Source of the DNA: Tiliqua scincoides
Lineage: Eukaryota; Chordata; Lepidosauria; Squamata; Scincidae
Length of the DNA stretch: 64,000 nucleotides
Reading direction: 5' to 3'
NCBI RefSeq assembly: GCF_035046505.1
Contig: NC_089830.1
Span: forward strand, 24,592,284 to 24,656,283
Program-made: the position numbers and the translations under genes
Shown: one piece after another, positions 10,140 to 22,286 of the stretch
Position numbering within the stretch: the stretch's first letter is position 1
Layout: every line of letters begins with the position of its first letter
The notes under the pieces: generated by a model
What the model was told of the DNA's origin: nothing
Seen by the model: only the letters and a program-made list of their open reading frames with translations
Database searches by the model: none

Positions 10140-10845
10140 TGTCATCGTCATGATATTATCCCCTTGGCTGAAAGGGGACCTGTCAAGGAGAATTCACTGC
10201 TACTGAGAAATCCTGTTTTGCAAACAGCTGGTTCAGCGCAACAGGCTGAGATTCACCCCCCAGATTAGGAGCTCCAGGGAGCACAACAAGGACACCTAAT
10301 TTGAATTAAGTTATCGTGTGTAAGAGTTGTGAATATTCACCTCTGCGATTTGGTCTGATTTCTCCCCTCCTTCAGGTGCTCAAAAAGTCATCACCACATA
10401 GCAGTAAACTCCACAATTCCCACACTACTGAGAGAATGTGCTGGTGTTGTATTTTTCCTGTTCTGAGCAGGGGGTTGGATTAGATGACCTCTAAGGAGGC
10501 TTCCAGGGCCAACATTCTCCAATTCTCCGTTTCCTTGCTAGCGTTCCTTTTCACCTGCATGGAGAATGGCACAATCCCCTTTGCAAAGCTCTGCACGTAG
10601 CCCTTTTTGGTAAGATCGAAGGAAGGTGTAAAAAGGGGCAGGTCCAGAGCCAGTTTGCCTCACTCTTGCCCTTTGCTCATGTCCCTTCTGACCTGGGGAG
10701 GTGCCACGGGCTGGCACCCCAGAGCTAAGACTTCCAGCCATGCGTGCCACTTGACATCTGTTCCATGGGCTTGGCAATAAAAGATAAGTATTTAGTGCAA
10801 GTCAATCTAATCAGACAGTTTGATTGTTTTCATATTGTTTGCTAT
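10140..10845. other. 5' flank of galectin unit A
   Basis: No gene seen. The first 300 bases continue the flank that was cut by the LINE insertion and match about 38,205-38,345, and in inverted form about 12,720-12,860. A block at about 10,730-10,860 is repeated, diverged, at about 11,610-11,760. Confidence 0.5.
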
Positions 10846-10856
10846 CTGATAACAAT

Positions 10857-11491
10857 TTGTTGTTGGCAACCTTCACTCTCAAAAGACTCTGGTATCGCGC
10901 TCTGAATGGTGGTTCTGGAACAGCATCTAGTGTGGCTGAAAAGGCCAATTCGGGAGTGACAATCCCTTCCACACTGGGAGCAAGTGCAGTCTGTCCCTGG
11001 TCTGTCTCCCTGGCTGTGGGCCTTCCTTCTTTGCCTCTTTGCCTCAGACTGTTGGCCAAGTGTCTCTTCAAACTGGGAAAGGCCATGCTGCACAGCCTGC
11101 CTCCAAGCGGGCCACTCAGAGGCCAGGGTTTCCCACCTGTTGAGGTCCACTCCTAAGGCCTTCAGATCCCTCTTGCAGATGTCCTTGTATCGCAGCTGTG
11201 GTCTACCTGTAGGGTGCTTTCCTTGCACAAGTTCGCCATAGAGGAGATCCTTTGGGATCCGGCCATCATCCATTCTCACGACATGACCGAGCCAACGCAG
11301 GCGTCTCTGTTTCAGCATTGCATACATGCTAGGGATTCCAGCTCATTCCAGGACTGTGTTGTTTGGAACTTTGTCCTGCCAGGTGATGCCGAGGACAAAA
11401 TATTCCAATTTGCCAGGTGATCACCTGGCAGGACAAAGTTCCAAACAACACAGTCCTGGAACGAGCTGCAATCCCTAGCATGTATGCACTG
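10857..11491 (-). mobile_element. LINE insertion with inverted 5' arm (foldback)
   Basis: A minus-strand LINE 3' part (about 10,860-11,395) is followed by about 20 bp of filler and then an 80-bp segment of the same LINE in plus orientation (about 11,412-11,491). The second segment repeats the adjoining sequence. The whole is bounded by an 11-bp target duplication ctgataacaat (10846-10856 and 11492-11502), so it is one insertion event. It is the same family as the copy at 9.6 kb. Confidence 0.85.
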
Positions 11492-11502
11492 CTGATAACA
11501 AT

Positions 11503-12077
11503 ATGAACATGTTATTCATATTGTTTGTATTATCTTTAAATAAATGTTTTTAAGTAATTCTGTGTCTTGTGAAATGAATTGGGAAAACTGAATACACTTC
11601 GTCATGCTAATCGGAGGCTTCCAGCCATGTTTGCAACTCAACGTCTACTCCATGAGCTCAGTGATCAGAGATGAGTATTAGTGCAAGTCAACCTAATCAG
11701 TTTTATTATTTTCACATTGTGAGTTATTCCATACTTACAGATGATCTTATCTTTAATAAAGGTTAACGATGTTAAACGTTAAAGATGTATGTCCCTTATG
11801 GAGAAGACCAAGAGCTCGCAGGCCCTCAGCTGATCTAGTCTCCCAGAGCTTAGTTTTTCAGGACTAGGAAAGCATGGAGTGGTGTGTCTCAGAAGCAGCT
11901 CTTCTAGGTTGTGAAAACGGGATTAGAAGTTGCAGGAGTTAGAATGGTGATTGAGGGGTGTCAGCAACAGGAGACTGGGGTTCTCCTGGAAAGTTCCAAA
12001 GAATAATTGCAGAACTTCAGCAGACCACATTGGAGGTCGGAAGTGTTTTTCTCCAAATTTGCAAGCCATCTTGAGGG
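11503..12077. other. Intergenic sequence, no feature recognised
   Basis: Apart from the diverged repeat of the 10.7-kb block at about 11,610-11,760, nothing is recognised. It has no supported open frame and is moderately AT-rich. Confidence 0.4.
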
Positions 12078-12440
12078 ACTAATAATAATAATAATAATAC
12101 AGGTATTTCTACTCCGCCTTTCTTGGTCCTCAGATTTCTCCTTAGACTTTATTCAAGGCGGTTTACACAGGCAGGCAATTTAAATCCCCGTAGGGATTTT
12201 TACAATTTGAAAGAAGGTTTCTATCTTTCAAGAAACCACAACATTCAGGTGTTTCTTTCTTGATCTGGCCGCACATTCTGGCCTCCATCCTCCCATGCTC
12301 AGAGCAGATGGAATAGCTCAGCTCAGCTTGTCAGCTGCTTCAAGGTTGCACGGTGCAAGGTTGCACGGGCTTCGAACTGGTGCCCTTCGGATGTTATCTT
12401 CAGGCAAATGGAGGCTCAACCCTCTAGACCAGACCTCCTG
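12078..12440 (-). mobile_element. Sauria-type tRNA-derived SINE
   Basis: Same plan as the other copies: an AAT tail at low coordinate, then the ccgccttt/aaggcgg hairpin, with a tRNA-like head at high coordinate (minus-strand ggtctagagggt). About 360 bp. Confidence 0.8.
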
Positions 12441-12719
12441 CCCACTATGGGACTACTATGGGATATTCTCTCGGTTAGTGTGGTGAGCTGTGTTTGCGGT
12501 GCATGTGCTTTCCTCTCTAGTGCGGGAATTGACCCATGTGCTTGAGTAGCCTTGTGGAGTCCACTGCTACGTCTGCGATGCGGCAGAGGCTGTTGGGGTA
12601 CTTTGAGTACCTTAAGGGGCAAGAAAAAGATCAGACCAAGTCATGTATCTGCTGCTGTTAGACACAGTATCTAAACTGATCTAAATTTTCTTTGTTGTAC
12701 TCCTCAGAGCTCCTAATTT

Positions 12720-13440
12720 GGGGGGGATGCAGTTGCATCCATTTGGAATTGGAATACTGAAAAAATATTGACAAAATTGGAATATTTTGCCAACTTCTCA
12801 GTAGCAGTAAATTCCCCGCTGCCTTCCCTAATAAGGTCCCCTTTCAGCATAGTGGTCATGGGGAGTGCTTACTCATAGCCCAATCCTACTCATGTCTACT
12901 CAGAAGTAACTCCCATTATAGTCAATGGGGCTTAGTAAAGTATGAATAGGATTGGGCTGTCACTTGGCTATTATCCCAGTCTTTGACTGACAGCCAATAC
13001 GATCAGGTTGGCGCTGCGTGGCAAGGCTGCCCTCCTCCCTGTTTGGCCTGCTGATGACTGCAAAACACATCATGGGTTCCTGTAACTGCTGAGTTTTGAG
13101 GCAAGGCAGCAGTGCTTTCGCTTTCCATGCCAAATGATTTATTGCATGACAGCTTTATAGCTGCTAATCATCTTTGCTCATCGTCCTTTCTCCGAAGAGG
13201 TGAGCTGGCACCTGAGATATTACCCTGTCTCACCCACCTGCTTTACCCGCCCCTGCCTACCTGTCAGCCCTGATTTGTCCCCTCCCTTTTCCCATCTACC
13301 TTTTAAATTTTTTCTTTTGCAGAAAGCCATTTGTGACTAGTTTGGTTAAGACATCAGGAAGGTCAATGGGAAAGAAGCCATTAGCAAGGAGGTTAAGGAC
13401 AACAGGTGACAGGGTTTTTCTCCCTAAGGCATTGCCAGTT
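12720..13440 (+). other. Inverted partial copy of the galectin 5' flank
   Basis: This block matches the galectin upstream region in the opposite orientation: 12,740-12,860 against about 38,250-38,345, about 13,000-13,150 against 38,045-38,170, and 13,305-13,420 against the 5' noncoding exon region 9,062-9,125. It keeps an exon-like acceptor (ttttgcag) on the plus strand but lacks the matching donor. A MITE interrupts it at 12,877-12,959. Confidence 0.6.
12877..12959. mobile_element. Short MITE, agcccaatccta family
   Basis: The ends agcccaatccta and aggattgggct are inverted repeats. It is inserted in the inverted flank copy. Confidence 0.6.
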
Positions 13441-13469
13441 GATCAAATAAACACATCTGAGCCACCAGG

Positions 13470-14185
13470 GATAAGAACATAAAAACATAAGAACAGCCCC
13501 ACTGGATCAGGCCATAGGCCCATCTAGTCCAGCTTCCTGTATCTCACAGAGGCCCACCAAATGCCCCAGGGAGCACACCAGATAACAAGAGACCTGCAAG
13601 GCTTCCTGGGAATTGTAGTTAAGAACATAAGAACAGCCCCACTGGATCAGGCCATAGGCCCATCTAGTCCAGCTTCCTGTATCTCACAGCAGCCCACCAA
13701 ATGCCCCAAGGAGCACACCAGATAAAAAGAGACCTGCATCCTGGTGCCCTCCCTTGCATTGGCATTCTGACATAACCCATTTCTAAAATCAGGAGGTTGT
13801 GCATACACATCATTGCTTGTACCCCGTAATGGATTTTTCCTCCAGAAACCTGTCCAGTCCCCTTTTAAAGGTGTCCAGGCCAGTCGCCATCACCACATCC
13901 TGTGGCAAAGAGTTCCACAGACCAACTACACACTGAGTAAAGAAATACTTTCTTTTGTCTAACTCTCCCAACACTCAATTTTAGTGGATGTCCCCTGGTT
14001 CTGGTATTATGTGAGAGTGTAAAGAGCATCTCCCTATCCACTCTGTCCATCCCCTGCATAATTTTGTATGTCTCAATCATGTCCCCCCTCAGGTGCCTCT
14101 TTTCTAGGCTGAAGAGGCCCAAACGCTGTAGCCTTTCCTCATAAGGAAGGTGCCCCAGCCCAGTAATCATCTTAGTCGTGCTCGC
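13470..14185 (-). mobile_element. CR1-like LINE 3' end, tandem duplicated tail
   Basis: The minus strand has CR1-like ORF2 C-terminal sequence (KMITGLGHLPYEERL, RHLRGDMIETYKIM) followed by the 3' UTR ending in the ataagaac-type tail. The last 130 bp are present twice (about 13,484-13,618 and 13,621 on), joined by a linker containing gggaattgtagtt. The copy is 5'-truncated. Confidence 0.85.
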
Positions 14186-14214
14186 CCCAAAGGATGCCTT
14201 TGGGGGATTAGAAT

Positions 14215-14628
14215 GACCAAAAATTGGGGGTAGGGGAAATAAATGGGAGGGGGAAGGGCATTCATTTTTTATAGGCTGCAGCGACACAAAGGCACAAATC
14301 CACTTGCTGGTCATGCTTCATAGTGATTGTCTTTTTCATGATTTCAGATCAAGGAAGCAGAGGGGGCAGCATTGAGAGAACCGTATGAAGTTTGTATGTT
14401 CACAAAAACCTGGAGGTGGGGAGCAATTAAACAGTCATCATACGAGATAAACCATGGTCATCCATAGCACACAATGAAATTATTTTGGCTGCAACTCTCT
14501 GCACCCTTCCCTGGAAGTAAGTCCCTTTTAAATAAGCAGGACTTCCTTCTGAATCAATTTGCCTAGGATTGCACTGTGAGAATTCTTTGACCGGTGGCAT
14601 CCTTAATGCACTGTGAAAATCTACTACT
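14215..14628. other. Galectin unit B distal flank
   Basis: Noncoding sequence paralogous to about 2160-2570 and about 29,815-29,890 plus 31,480-31,790. No gene seen. Confidence 0.5.
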
Positions 14629-15165
14629 GTAATGGAAGATCAGAAGATCATCAGGTGGGTGCTGTGGTGTTGACAGCGATTCCCTGTTTTGACAGCTGGT
14701 TGACAGCTCTGGGAAGGGCAGGGCTGGCTCCACAGCTGTAATCAATCAAGGCCAATGGGACTCTGATGGACACCTGAGCTTCATTTGACCTTGATGGGAC
14801 TTTGAATGGACATGGACTGAAGAGATGGCTCAGCTGAGCCTAATTTGGACTTAACAAGGTAGCTCACAGCTGAGCTGCATTTTGGATTATGAGACATCCA
14901 AGGATAAAAGGCAGCTTCAGAAGGACCAAAGGCTACCCTGACCCAGAGGGAGACGCTACCTGACCCAGAGGAGACCTGACCTACCTGGACTTTGACCTTG
15001 GACTGTGACCTGGCATATTGACTTTGGACTGTGAGTTGGCAATCTGCATTTATTGGACTGGGACCTGACTCTGACTTTTGCTTGCTGCACTTGTGAGTTT
15101 AACAAGGGAAACTAATCAGCCTTAAGCGGGCACAAGTTGCTGTGGCACAACAACTGCTGAGAGAT
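14629..15165. mobile_element. Unclassified insertion in unit B (possible solo LTR)
   Basis: It is absent at the matching place in unit C (near 31,790), so it inserted after duplication. It contains a TATA-like ggataaaagg and repeated gactttgac/ttggactgtg motifs that recur at about 26,500-27,010. A solo LTR is possible, but its ends and target duplication could not be fixed. Confidence 0.3.
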
Positions 15166-15169
15166 TCTT

Positions 15170-16795
15170 GCTGTCTCTTCTTCACGAGACGTTTGAGCAG
15201 AAGCAGAGAGAGGCAAGAGAAGAGCAAAGTATGGCAGAGACTTTGTGTGAAGAACATAGACCCATCAGCCCTGTGCACCGGAGAAGGGGAGGTTCCCAGT
15301 TAATTTCCAGTTAGTCCATCAGGGCTGGAGGGATCTGATGGGACACTATTGCTCATTCTACTTCAGATTGCTGATCTTCAGCAGTGGTTCCTAACCTTTA
15401 GGAGCCTATGGCCATGCTCTCCCCATCCCCAGCTCCCTGCACACAAAAAATACAATTAAATTTGTAGTAATTAGAGAAGATTTATTAGTAATTTACTATG
15501 CCAATAAAGGTTCATTGAATTATTAGCAATTTATTTGATTTCTCACTTATAAAGAAGATCTGTGGGTTGCTGTAGCTTATGGCTGGGGTGGTCCGTTCTC
15601 TGCCTTCTCGGGTGGGCTGCAGGGAAGCACTTGCTTGGCCAGATGCTGGAAGTGATCAAAAGCAATCTTTTTCCTCCTGAGACCACTTCTCGGGGTCTCA
15701 TAGACCACAGGCTGGGAAACAGTGATCTATAGGAAGAAAACAGGAGAAGCTGATTTCCACAGAGCATCAAATCAAATTCACACTTGTGCGCACAGCGTGG
15801 GGTTGGAAGGGTCTTCCAGTGCTATCCACTGTGTTGTATCCTACATCCAGGATGGCAACTGAGCTTCCGCACCAGAGCGAGCAGAGTGTGTATTCCTCAA
15901 GGCTATTCCGCAGGTCACAACCACACGTGTCGGCATCACTCCCTTGCTGGGCAGTGCTGGTTTGCCCACTGTTCCTCCCCCTTCTCCCCGGTTGTTTGTT
16001 TGCTTCCTGTGTTTATGAACACATGCTCACTTCTGTGTTTCTTCTGCTTTAACACGCATGTTAAAAACATGCTAAACACGCATGTTAAAGCATGTTTCGG
16101 CTTTAGTGCTGCAACAAATTGAAACACAGCCAGTGCAAGACCTCCAACCTGGGGAGAGGGGGGGGGTCCCTTAGGACAGTGTTCTACAGCCTTGAGGTCA
16201 GGACCCCAATGGGATCGCAGAGCCTCAGTTGTGGGATTGTGACCACAACAAGAATGAAAAAGATTGACGCCCACTGGACTACAGCCAAATCAGGTAAAGG
16301 GGGAGGCATCTGGTGCACCCCTTCAGGTACAAGGAGATGGTGTCCCAGTCCTGCTCAGGTTCTTAACAATTGTGCCAAAATAGCTTTTACTAGTTCCAGG
16401 CTTCATGGTAACCTTTTCTGCTTTCTCAGATAAGGATATCTGGTTACAGTGAACAGTGCTGGAAGGGCGTAACAGGCTGGGTCTCCAGTCTCATACTTTA
16501 TTTATTTGTTAATTTATTTGGGTTGTGGCATGGAAAAGGTTGAAGACCACTGCCTTAGGAGGAGGTGGACATTAAGACTGTAATCACTGTGGCAGGCCTT
16601 GTGATGGACAGGAGACAACTCTGCTGATCTGGTACCTGATGAGCAAAGGAAATGGAAAGAAAACAGCAAAAGCATGCTCATGTTGTGGGGGGGACGGGAC
16701 TCACCACATCCATGTGCACATTCACCGGCAGGAAACCACATCTCCTCAAAGAGGAAACAACTCCACTGACTCCAAAGTTTTCCACTGACTCCAAA
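15170..16795. other. Galectin unit B flank, paralogous block
   Basis: Noncoding. It matches about 20,880-21,500 and 32,030-32,620. A near-palindromic acacgcatgttaaa repeat lies at about 16,048-16,095. No gene is supported. Confidence 0.5.
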
Positions 16796-16797
16796 GG

Positions 16798-17235
16798 ACA
16801 TAAGAACATAAGAACAACCCCGCTGGATCAGGCCATAGGCCCACCTAGTCCAGCATCCTATATCTCACAGCAGCCCACCAAATGCCCCAGGGAGCACACC
16901 AGACAACAAGAGACCTCATCCTGGTGCCCTCCCTTCCATCTGGCATTCTGACATAACCCATTTCTAAAATCAGGAGGTTGCGCATACACATCATGGCTTG
17001 TAACCCGTAATGGATTTTTCCTCCAGAAACTTGCCCAATCCCCTTTTAAAGGCGTCCAGGCCAGACGCCATCACCACATCCTGTGGCAAGGAGTTCCACA
17101 GACCAACCACACGCTGAGTAAAGAAATATTTTCTTTTGTCTGTTCTAACTCTCCCAACACTCAATTTTAGTGGCTTTCCCCTGGTTCTGGTGTTATGTGA
17201 GAGTGTAAAGAGCATCTCTCTATCCACTCTGTCAT
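16798..17235 (-). mobile_element. CR1-like LINE 3' end
   Basis: Minus strand with the C-terminal frame (FTQRVVGLWNSLPQDVV, FKRGLGKFLEEK) and the standard 3' UTR and tail. It interrupts the unit B flank: the sequence on both sides (ggacat... and atgaagatgcttcttaaa) is continuous in units C and D. Confidence 0.85.
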
Positions 17236-17870
17236 GAAGATGCTTCTTAAAATGCAACTGAAAGAACTAGCAGCCATTCTGGAGTAAACCTCTTGTATGC
17301 TGTGTGCTGAGAAAGCATTTGCTCCAAACTTGCCGCACCGACTCACTCCTCACAAACGTAAAAGCCCCGAGTGGTTGAGATCCACAGCCGCTGAACACTA
17401 AGGTGTTTGCTAGATTACAAGTGCTACATGAGAGAACAGTGTCGGTGTTTGCTCCCAGCTCTGAACATTATTGGGAGAGAGGCCCAAGGATACAGAGGCT
17501 CTGCAGTGTCACCTTGGGGAGTAGGGCTGTAAGGGGGGGGGGGTGGCTCCTGAGACACAGAGAAATATAAGTGAGAATTCAATCACAAATCAAGAATCAA
17601 AAGTGATACTTAAATGACCCTTCCCACCACCATAACACCCCTTCTGGTCTTTCCAAAAGCAGGGGATTCAGAGAGACCTCTCCTCCACCACATGTCCCCA
17701 GCAGATAGTACAGGCAGCCGAGACAGCAGAGAAGATAGAGGCACTTTGGGGCATTTATTTAAACCATTTTTAACCCACATTTAGTAAATGGAGCACTTAA
17801 AATGATAATGGTAGAGAAAGAACAGTAATGGCAGTAGTGAAAATGTATAAAGTATATGTATGTATACATA
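17236..17870. other. Galectin unit B flank with conserved AATAAA
   Basis: Noncoding, paralogous to about 22,380-22,740 and 33,060-33,320. A tttattt at about 17,755 (AATAAA on minus) is shared with unit C near 33,208 and could be the poly(A) signal of the galectin transcript. Confidence 0.4.
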
Positions 17871-17877
17871 TGGAAAG

Positions 17878-18126
17878 CGGCCCGCTTGGAGGCAGGCTGT
17901 GCAGCATGGCCTTTCCCAGTTTGAAGAGACACTTGGCCAACAGTCTGAGGCTAAGAGGCAAAGAAGGAAGGCCCACAGCCAGGGAGACAGACCAGGGACA
18001 GACTGCACTTGCTCCCGGTGTGGAAGGGATTGTCACTCCCGGATTGGCCTTTTCAGCCACACTAGACGCTGTGCCAGAACCACCTTTCAGAGCGCGATAC
18101 TAGAGTCTTTCGAGAGTAAAGGTTGC
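17878..18126 (+). mobile_element. 5'-truncated LINE 3' fragment
   Basis: Plus-strand copy of the family seen at 1.0 and 9.6 kb ([28 protein letters not shown]). It is flanked by tgtatacat at about 17,861-17,869 and 18,135-18,143, a likely target duplication within local filler. Confidence 0.8.
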
Positions 18127-18322
18127 CTACATGATGTATACATGTATAAAGTATGTATAAAGTGTATAAAACCATAAAATAATCGAGTAATGATGGTACA
18201 CTCACTGCCATCAAGCCCACTTCTCCCATCCTCCCATCCTCCCAGCTTCTCCCACTCCCTGAATCAGAAAAGGAAGCGCAGGACAGAGCAGATGAGGAAG
18301 GAAAAGATGTCGCTCACCTTTG

Positions 18323-19709
18323 CTAAAAGTAGCTGACATCGTCAACCGTGACATCCCCTTTAAACTGCAGTTTCTTGACAGTATGGTAGGGAAGGCGGTG
18401 ATCAAACGTCAGGCAGGGCTTCTGGTTGACAGAGACCTAGAGAAGGAGGGGAGAGACATTCCATGTGGGGACTTGACAACCCCCTTTCGTGTCAACCAGA
18501 GTGTCACAGCTGTCAAGGGTTTTGGACTCCATAAGGCTAGCATCCCTCACCTCGTAATATGCAGCCTTGACAGTGATGACCATCTCAAAAGATTCACCCC
18601 TGCAGAAAGGCATGGAGGAAGATCGCTCCTCTTTCCCCCATGCGGACTTTGTACATGAATTGCATACTACCACCGAGGAGGAGTCATCAAAGCGTGGGTT
18701 GCAGTGGAAAGCAATGTCTCCATTCAAGCAGACCAGATCGACAGAAAATCTGAAATTGGAAGGGGTTTGAGGTGTAGCTGGTTGAGTAGAGATAGGAAAT
18801 GAATGCAGGAGAGACCTAAGGATGCCCTTGGAAAGGCTAATTTAGCCCAAGGAGTCTTTTCCCGGAGAATAAACTTATGTACAACACCTTTGACACAATG
18901 ACAATTCTAACTAAACCATCTGTGACTTTAGCCACAGAAGAAGAAGGAGCTGGAATGTGGGGTGGAAATGGACAGGGCAGTGAAAAAAACTGGGGAGGAT
19001 AGAAGATGAAAAGCAGGACAGAACAAACCTCGTTGCTCCGGAGGCAACTCGGCCTTTGATCGAAATCTTCATCCTCTCCTCCAGGGTCCCTGAAACATCT
19101 CTGGACTCAACAAGCCTCTGTGGAATGAACAAGAAAAGATTTACAGTCAATATTTTGTGGTCCTACCTTGAACTGAGTCATAATTACAAGCCCCCAAATT
19201 TCAAATAAGGATCTTGCTTAGGGACTCAAAGCGCTAGGGATGGGAACACCCTGAGCAGAACCCAGGCTTGGGGCTGGAAGGGAGGAGGGAATGGGGAGAC
19301 CAAGGAGGCACTCTTTGGCTGCATTAACCTGAAGCAGCAAGGAGGGTCAACACTTCACCTTCCTACAGGTAGTGCCGTGAATGGCAGCGCCTCCCACTTC
19401 CCTCCATACCTCTGCTATTTCTCTTCTGCATACTGTCTGTGTAGATTCCTGACCCTGGGAGTCTGCAAAAACTTTGCAAGGAGACAGGGAGGGGGTCCTG
19501 GTTCTCTTGGCCACTTCTGATCACACCCACTTTGCAGTCACATTTTGGGAGCTACTTGGTTATTTATAAAGTGCCTCTGTAGAGCGATCTACAAGATGGA
19601 CCAAGAACTGAGCCACTAGAATTGAGCCACTAGAATCTTACTCCCTTCCTCTCTCCTCCACATTCCCCCCCCCCCCCACACACACACACAAACTCACCAT
19701 TGCACACAT
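18323..19709 (-). CDS. Galectin gene B, complete single-domain galectin
   Basis: Beta-galactoside-binding lectin of the prototype kind. The coding exons are 19698-19709 (MCAM), 19029-19117, 18551-18749 and 18323-18436, all with GT/AG junctions in the standard galectin phases (0, 2, 0), giving 137 aa. Exon 2 has the MKISIKGRV strand. Exon 3 has every canonical sugar contact: HCNPR, VVVCN and WGKEER. Exon 4 has VSVNQKP, FDHRLPY and FKGDVTVDDVSYF then a TAG. There is no signal peptide or transmembrane segment, as is usual for the family. The VSYF end matches the VSYL end of mammalian galectin-10/13 proteins, so that group is the nearest guess. The donor-like aaaggtgagc just past the stop is conserved in A and C and could join a 3' UTR exon. 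Confidence 0.92.
19660..19690. repeat. Poly-C and (CA)n tract
   Basis: A C run followed by CA repeats lies immediately after the first-exon donor of galectin B, inside intron 1. A (CT)n(CA)n tract occupies the same place in gene C. Confidence 0.85.
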
Positions 19710-20543
19710 TGTGGAGCTTTCCAGAGCCGAGCACTGAGCACTTCCTCTGTCCTCCAAATGTGAGGGAAAGTGTTTGTTCTGGGGAATTAAGTTTCATTTT
19801 CTCAGAAAGAGATGGGACAAAATTCTATCCAGCCGAGTCCAAAAATCAACCCAGAAAAGGCATGAATTATATATTGAATCCTAGGTCCTGCTTGAGTGAA
19901 TAACTGCCTGGCTCTTTGGTGCTGGACTCTTCTATGTTCTCATGCGTGATCTGTCTCTTTCTGTGCATCCCCCTTGCATGACTGAGCAATCCCCCTGTCA
20001 CTGGTGTGGGGCTCAGACGAGATCACTGCATTTGTGTATCCCTACAAGCACCTGAAAAGTTCTGCAGTGAAATAGGAATTTAACAGATTAGCCAGGACAG
20101 GGACTGGAGAGCCCCGAGGGAACCCTGTGCTAAATGCGCTGTGACTGAAACATGTTGCACCTGATGAAAGAAAAGTGGGACTTTCTCCCAGGTGAGCATG
20201 TATATGTTTGCAGCCTTAGTCTGCACTCATCTAGGGACAAAAACTGTTGCTGAATTGGCAGCCAATGAAGACTGTTTACCACCTTTCTGGACCTTGTCCT
20301 GGTGTCCCACCCCAGGAGATTCCAAGCATCCTGGCCTCACCTGCCACATTAAATCAGTGCCAATGTGATTGTTGCAACTCACCAGTGTCCGCAGTGAGGC
20401 TGCTGATGGTCCAAGCCCTTGCCTCCTGTCCTAGCTGCACAGGGCATTGTTGATTTACTTTCACGTTACAGGGGAAGCGCATAAAAGGTGGCGAGGACTG
20501 CAACAAAACAACATAAGCGACATCAAGCATGAGAATTTCTTAC

Positions 20544-20647
20544 CTTCTAGAACAGCGAATTGTGATCTAGATGATCTCAGGGACTGGAAACGCTGTCACC
20601 ACACAGATCTTTCTGTGGTCTTTAAATACTTTGTCACTAATGGCTTT
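20544..20647 (-). other. Probable 5' noncoding exon of galectin B
   Basis: Conserved with 9024-9111 and 37677-37778. On the minus strand the acceptor is ttggcag and the donor gtaagaa. No start codon with a meaningful frame is present. Confidence 0.5.
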
Positions 20648-21950
20648 CTGCCAAAAAAAAAAAAAAGCAAATGTAGTTGGGACAGGGGGTGGGACAAATC
20701 AGATTTGTTGCAGATGAGAAAGGCAAATACCAGGTTCTCATGAACAGCTGTCTGTCTGTCACATGAAAGGATAGAAAGACGGGGAGGACACTCTGTGACG
20801 TGCAATGGTTGAAATAACCCGTTCACTAAGAAGGTTCTTAGTTCACCAGCCCACCTCTTGGTGGCAAAGAGGCAACATGCGAAGAACATAAGCAGTTCCC
20901 ACAGAGCATCAAATGAAATTCACACCCATGCACACAGTGTGGGGTCTTCCAGTGCTATCCAGCAGCCTGCGAGTTCTTCCCTGCATCTTGAACGGCAACC
21001 GAGCTTCCACACCAGAGTGAGAAGAGTGCATTTTCTCAGGGCTACTCCACATGTTGCATCTACACTAGTGGGCATCACACCCAATCTAGGCAATGCTGGT
21101 TTTTCCCTACTGTCTTCCTCTCCCCCTCCCAGATTGCTTGTTTGCTTCTTGCAGTTTATGACCACACGTTTGCTTTTGTGTATGTTCTGCTTTAACATCT
21201 GTGTTTCAGCTTTAGCGCAGCAAGAAAGAGCAACAACAAATTACAGCAGGGCCAAAAAGGGACATCTGAGCTGGAGAGAGGGGGCATCCCTTAAAAGGAC
21301 TTGGGTCCTGTGATGGGCAAGAAAACTAATAGCGCTGGTTTGGGTCCTGATGAGAGCAGGAGAGGGGGGAAAAAACAGCAAAGGTATGCTCATGTTGTTG
21401 TGGGGGGGGGATGCACCCAAATCACATACACATGTACAGGCAGGAAACCACCTCTCCTCAAAGAGGAACCAACTGCATTGACTCCGGAGTTCACTGACTC
21501 TAAGGATTACCAGAGGACATGAACTATGGCTGCAATCCTAACCACACCTTCCTGAGAGTAAGCCCCCATTGAACAAAATAGGACTTACTTCTAAGCAGAC
21601 CTGGTTAGGCTTGTGTCCTATGTCACGTAGATGCTTCTTAAAGCGCAACTGAAACTAGCAGCCATTCCGGAGTAAACCTCTTGTAGGAAAGAGGCTGGTG
21701 TGCTGATAAAGCATATTCCTCCAAAATTGCCATGCCTAGTCTCTTCTCAAAAACATAAACACCCCACTGGCTGAGATCCACAGCAGTTTAACACTGTCCG
21801 ACGTTGGTTAGATTTGGTTGGTTGGCTGGTTAGACGTTGGTTAGTTGGTTCCTCCAAGTGCTACATGGAGGAATGGTATTTGCTCCCAGCTCCAAATGTT
21901 ATTGGGAGAGAGGCTCAAGGAGACAGAGACTCTGCAGTGTCATTCCAGGG

Positions 21951-22286
21951 CAGTGTTTCTCAAACTGTGGGTCACGAGCCGATTTTGGGTGGGTCCCCAT
22001 TCATTTCAATATTTTATTTTTTTATACATTAGACTTGATGCCACCATGGTATGTAAATGCTTTTGGCGACAATGTGACAGGTCCATACTTTTAACAAGTT
22101 ACTATGTATATTCTTTTAACAATGATAGTCAATGGGGCTTATTCCTGGGTAAGTGTGCAACCGAGAATTGTTCAACATATTCCTGCTGGATGATGTCACT
22201 TCCAGTCATGACATCACTTCCAGTGGGTCTTGACAGATTCTCATTCTAAAAAGTGGGTCCCTGTGCTAAAAGTTTGAAAACCGCTG
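21951..22286. mobile_element. hAT-type MITE
   Basis: The ends cagtgtttctcaaac and gtttgaaaaccgctg are inverted repeats. Units B and C lack it at the same site, so the boundaries are supported by empty paralogous sites. The flanking ttccaggg and ccctaggg agree only in part. Confidence 0.7.

Noticed and set aside
13865-14314. 149-codon open frame as a gene
   Set aside because: It is CR1-like ORF2 C-terminal sequence in a truncated copy.
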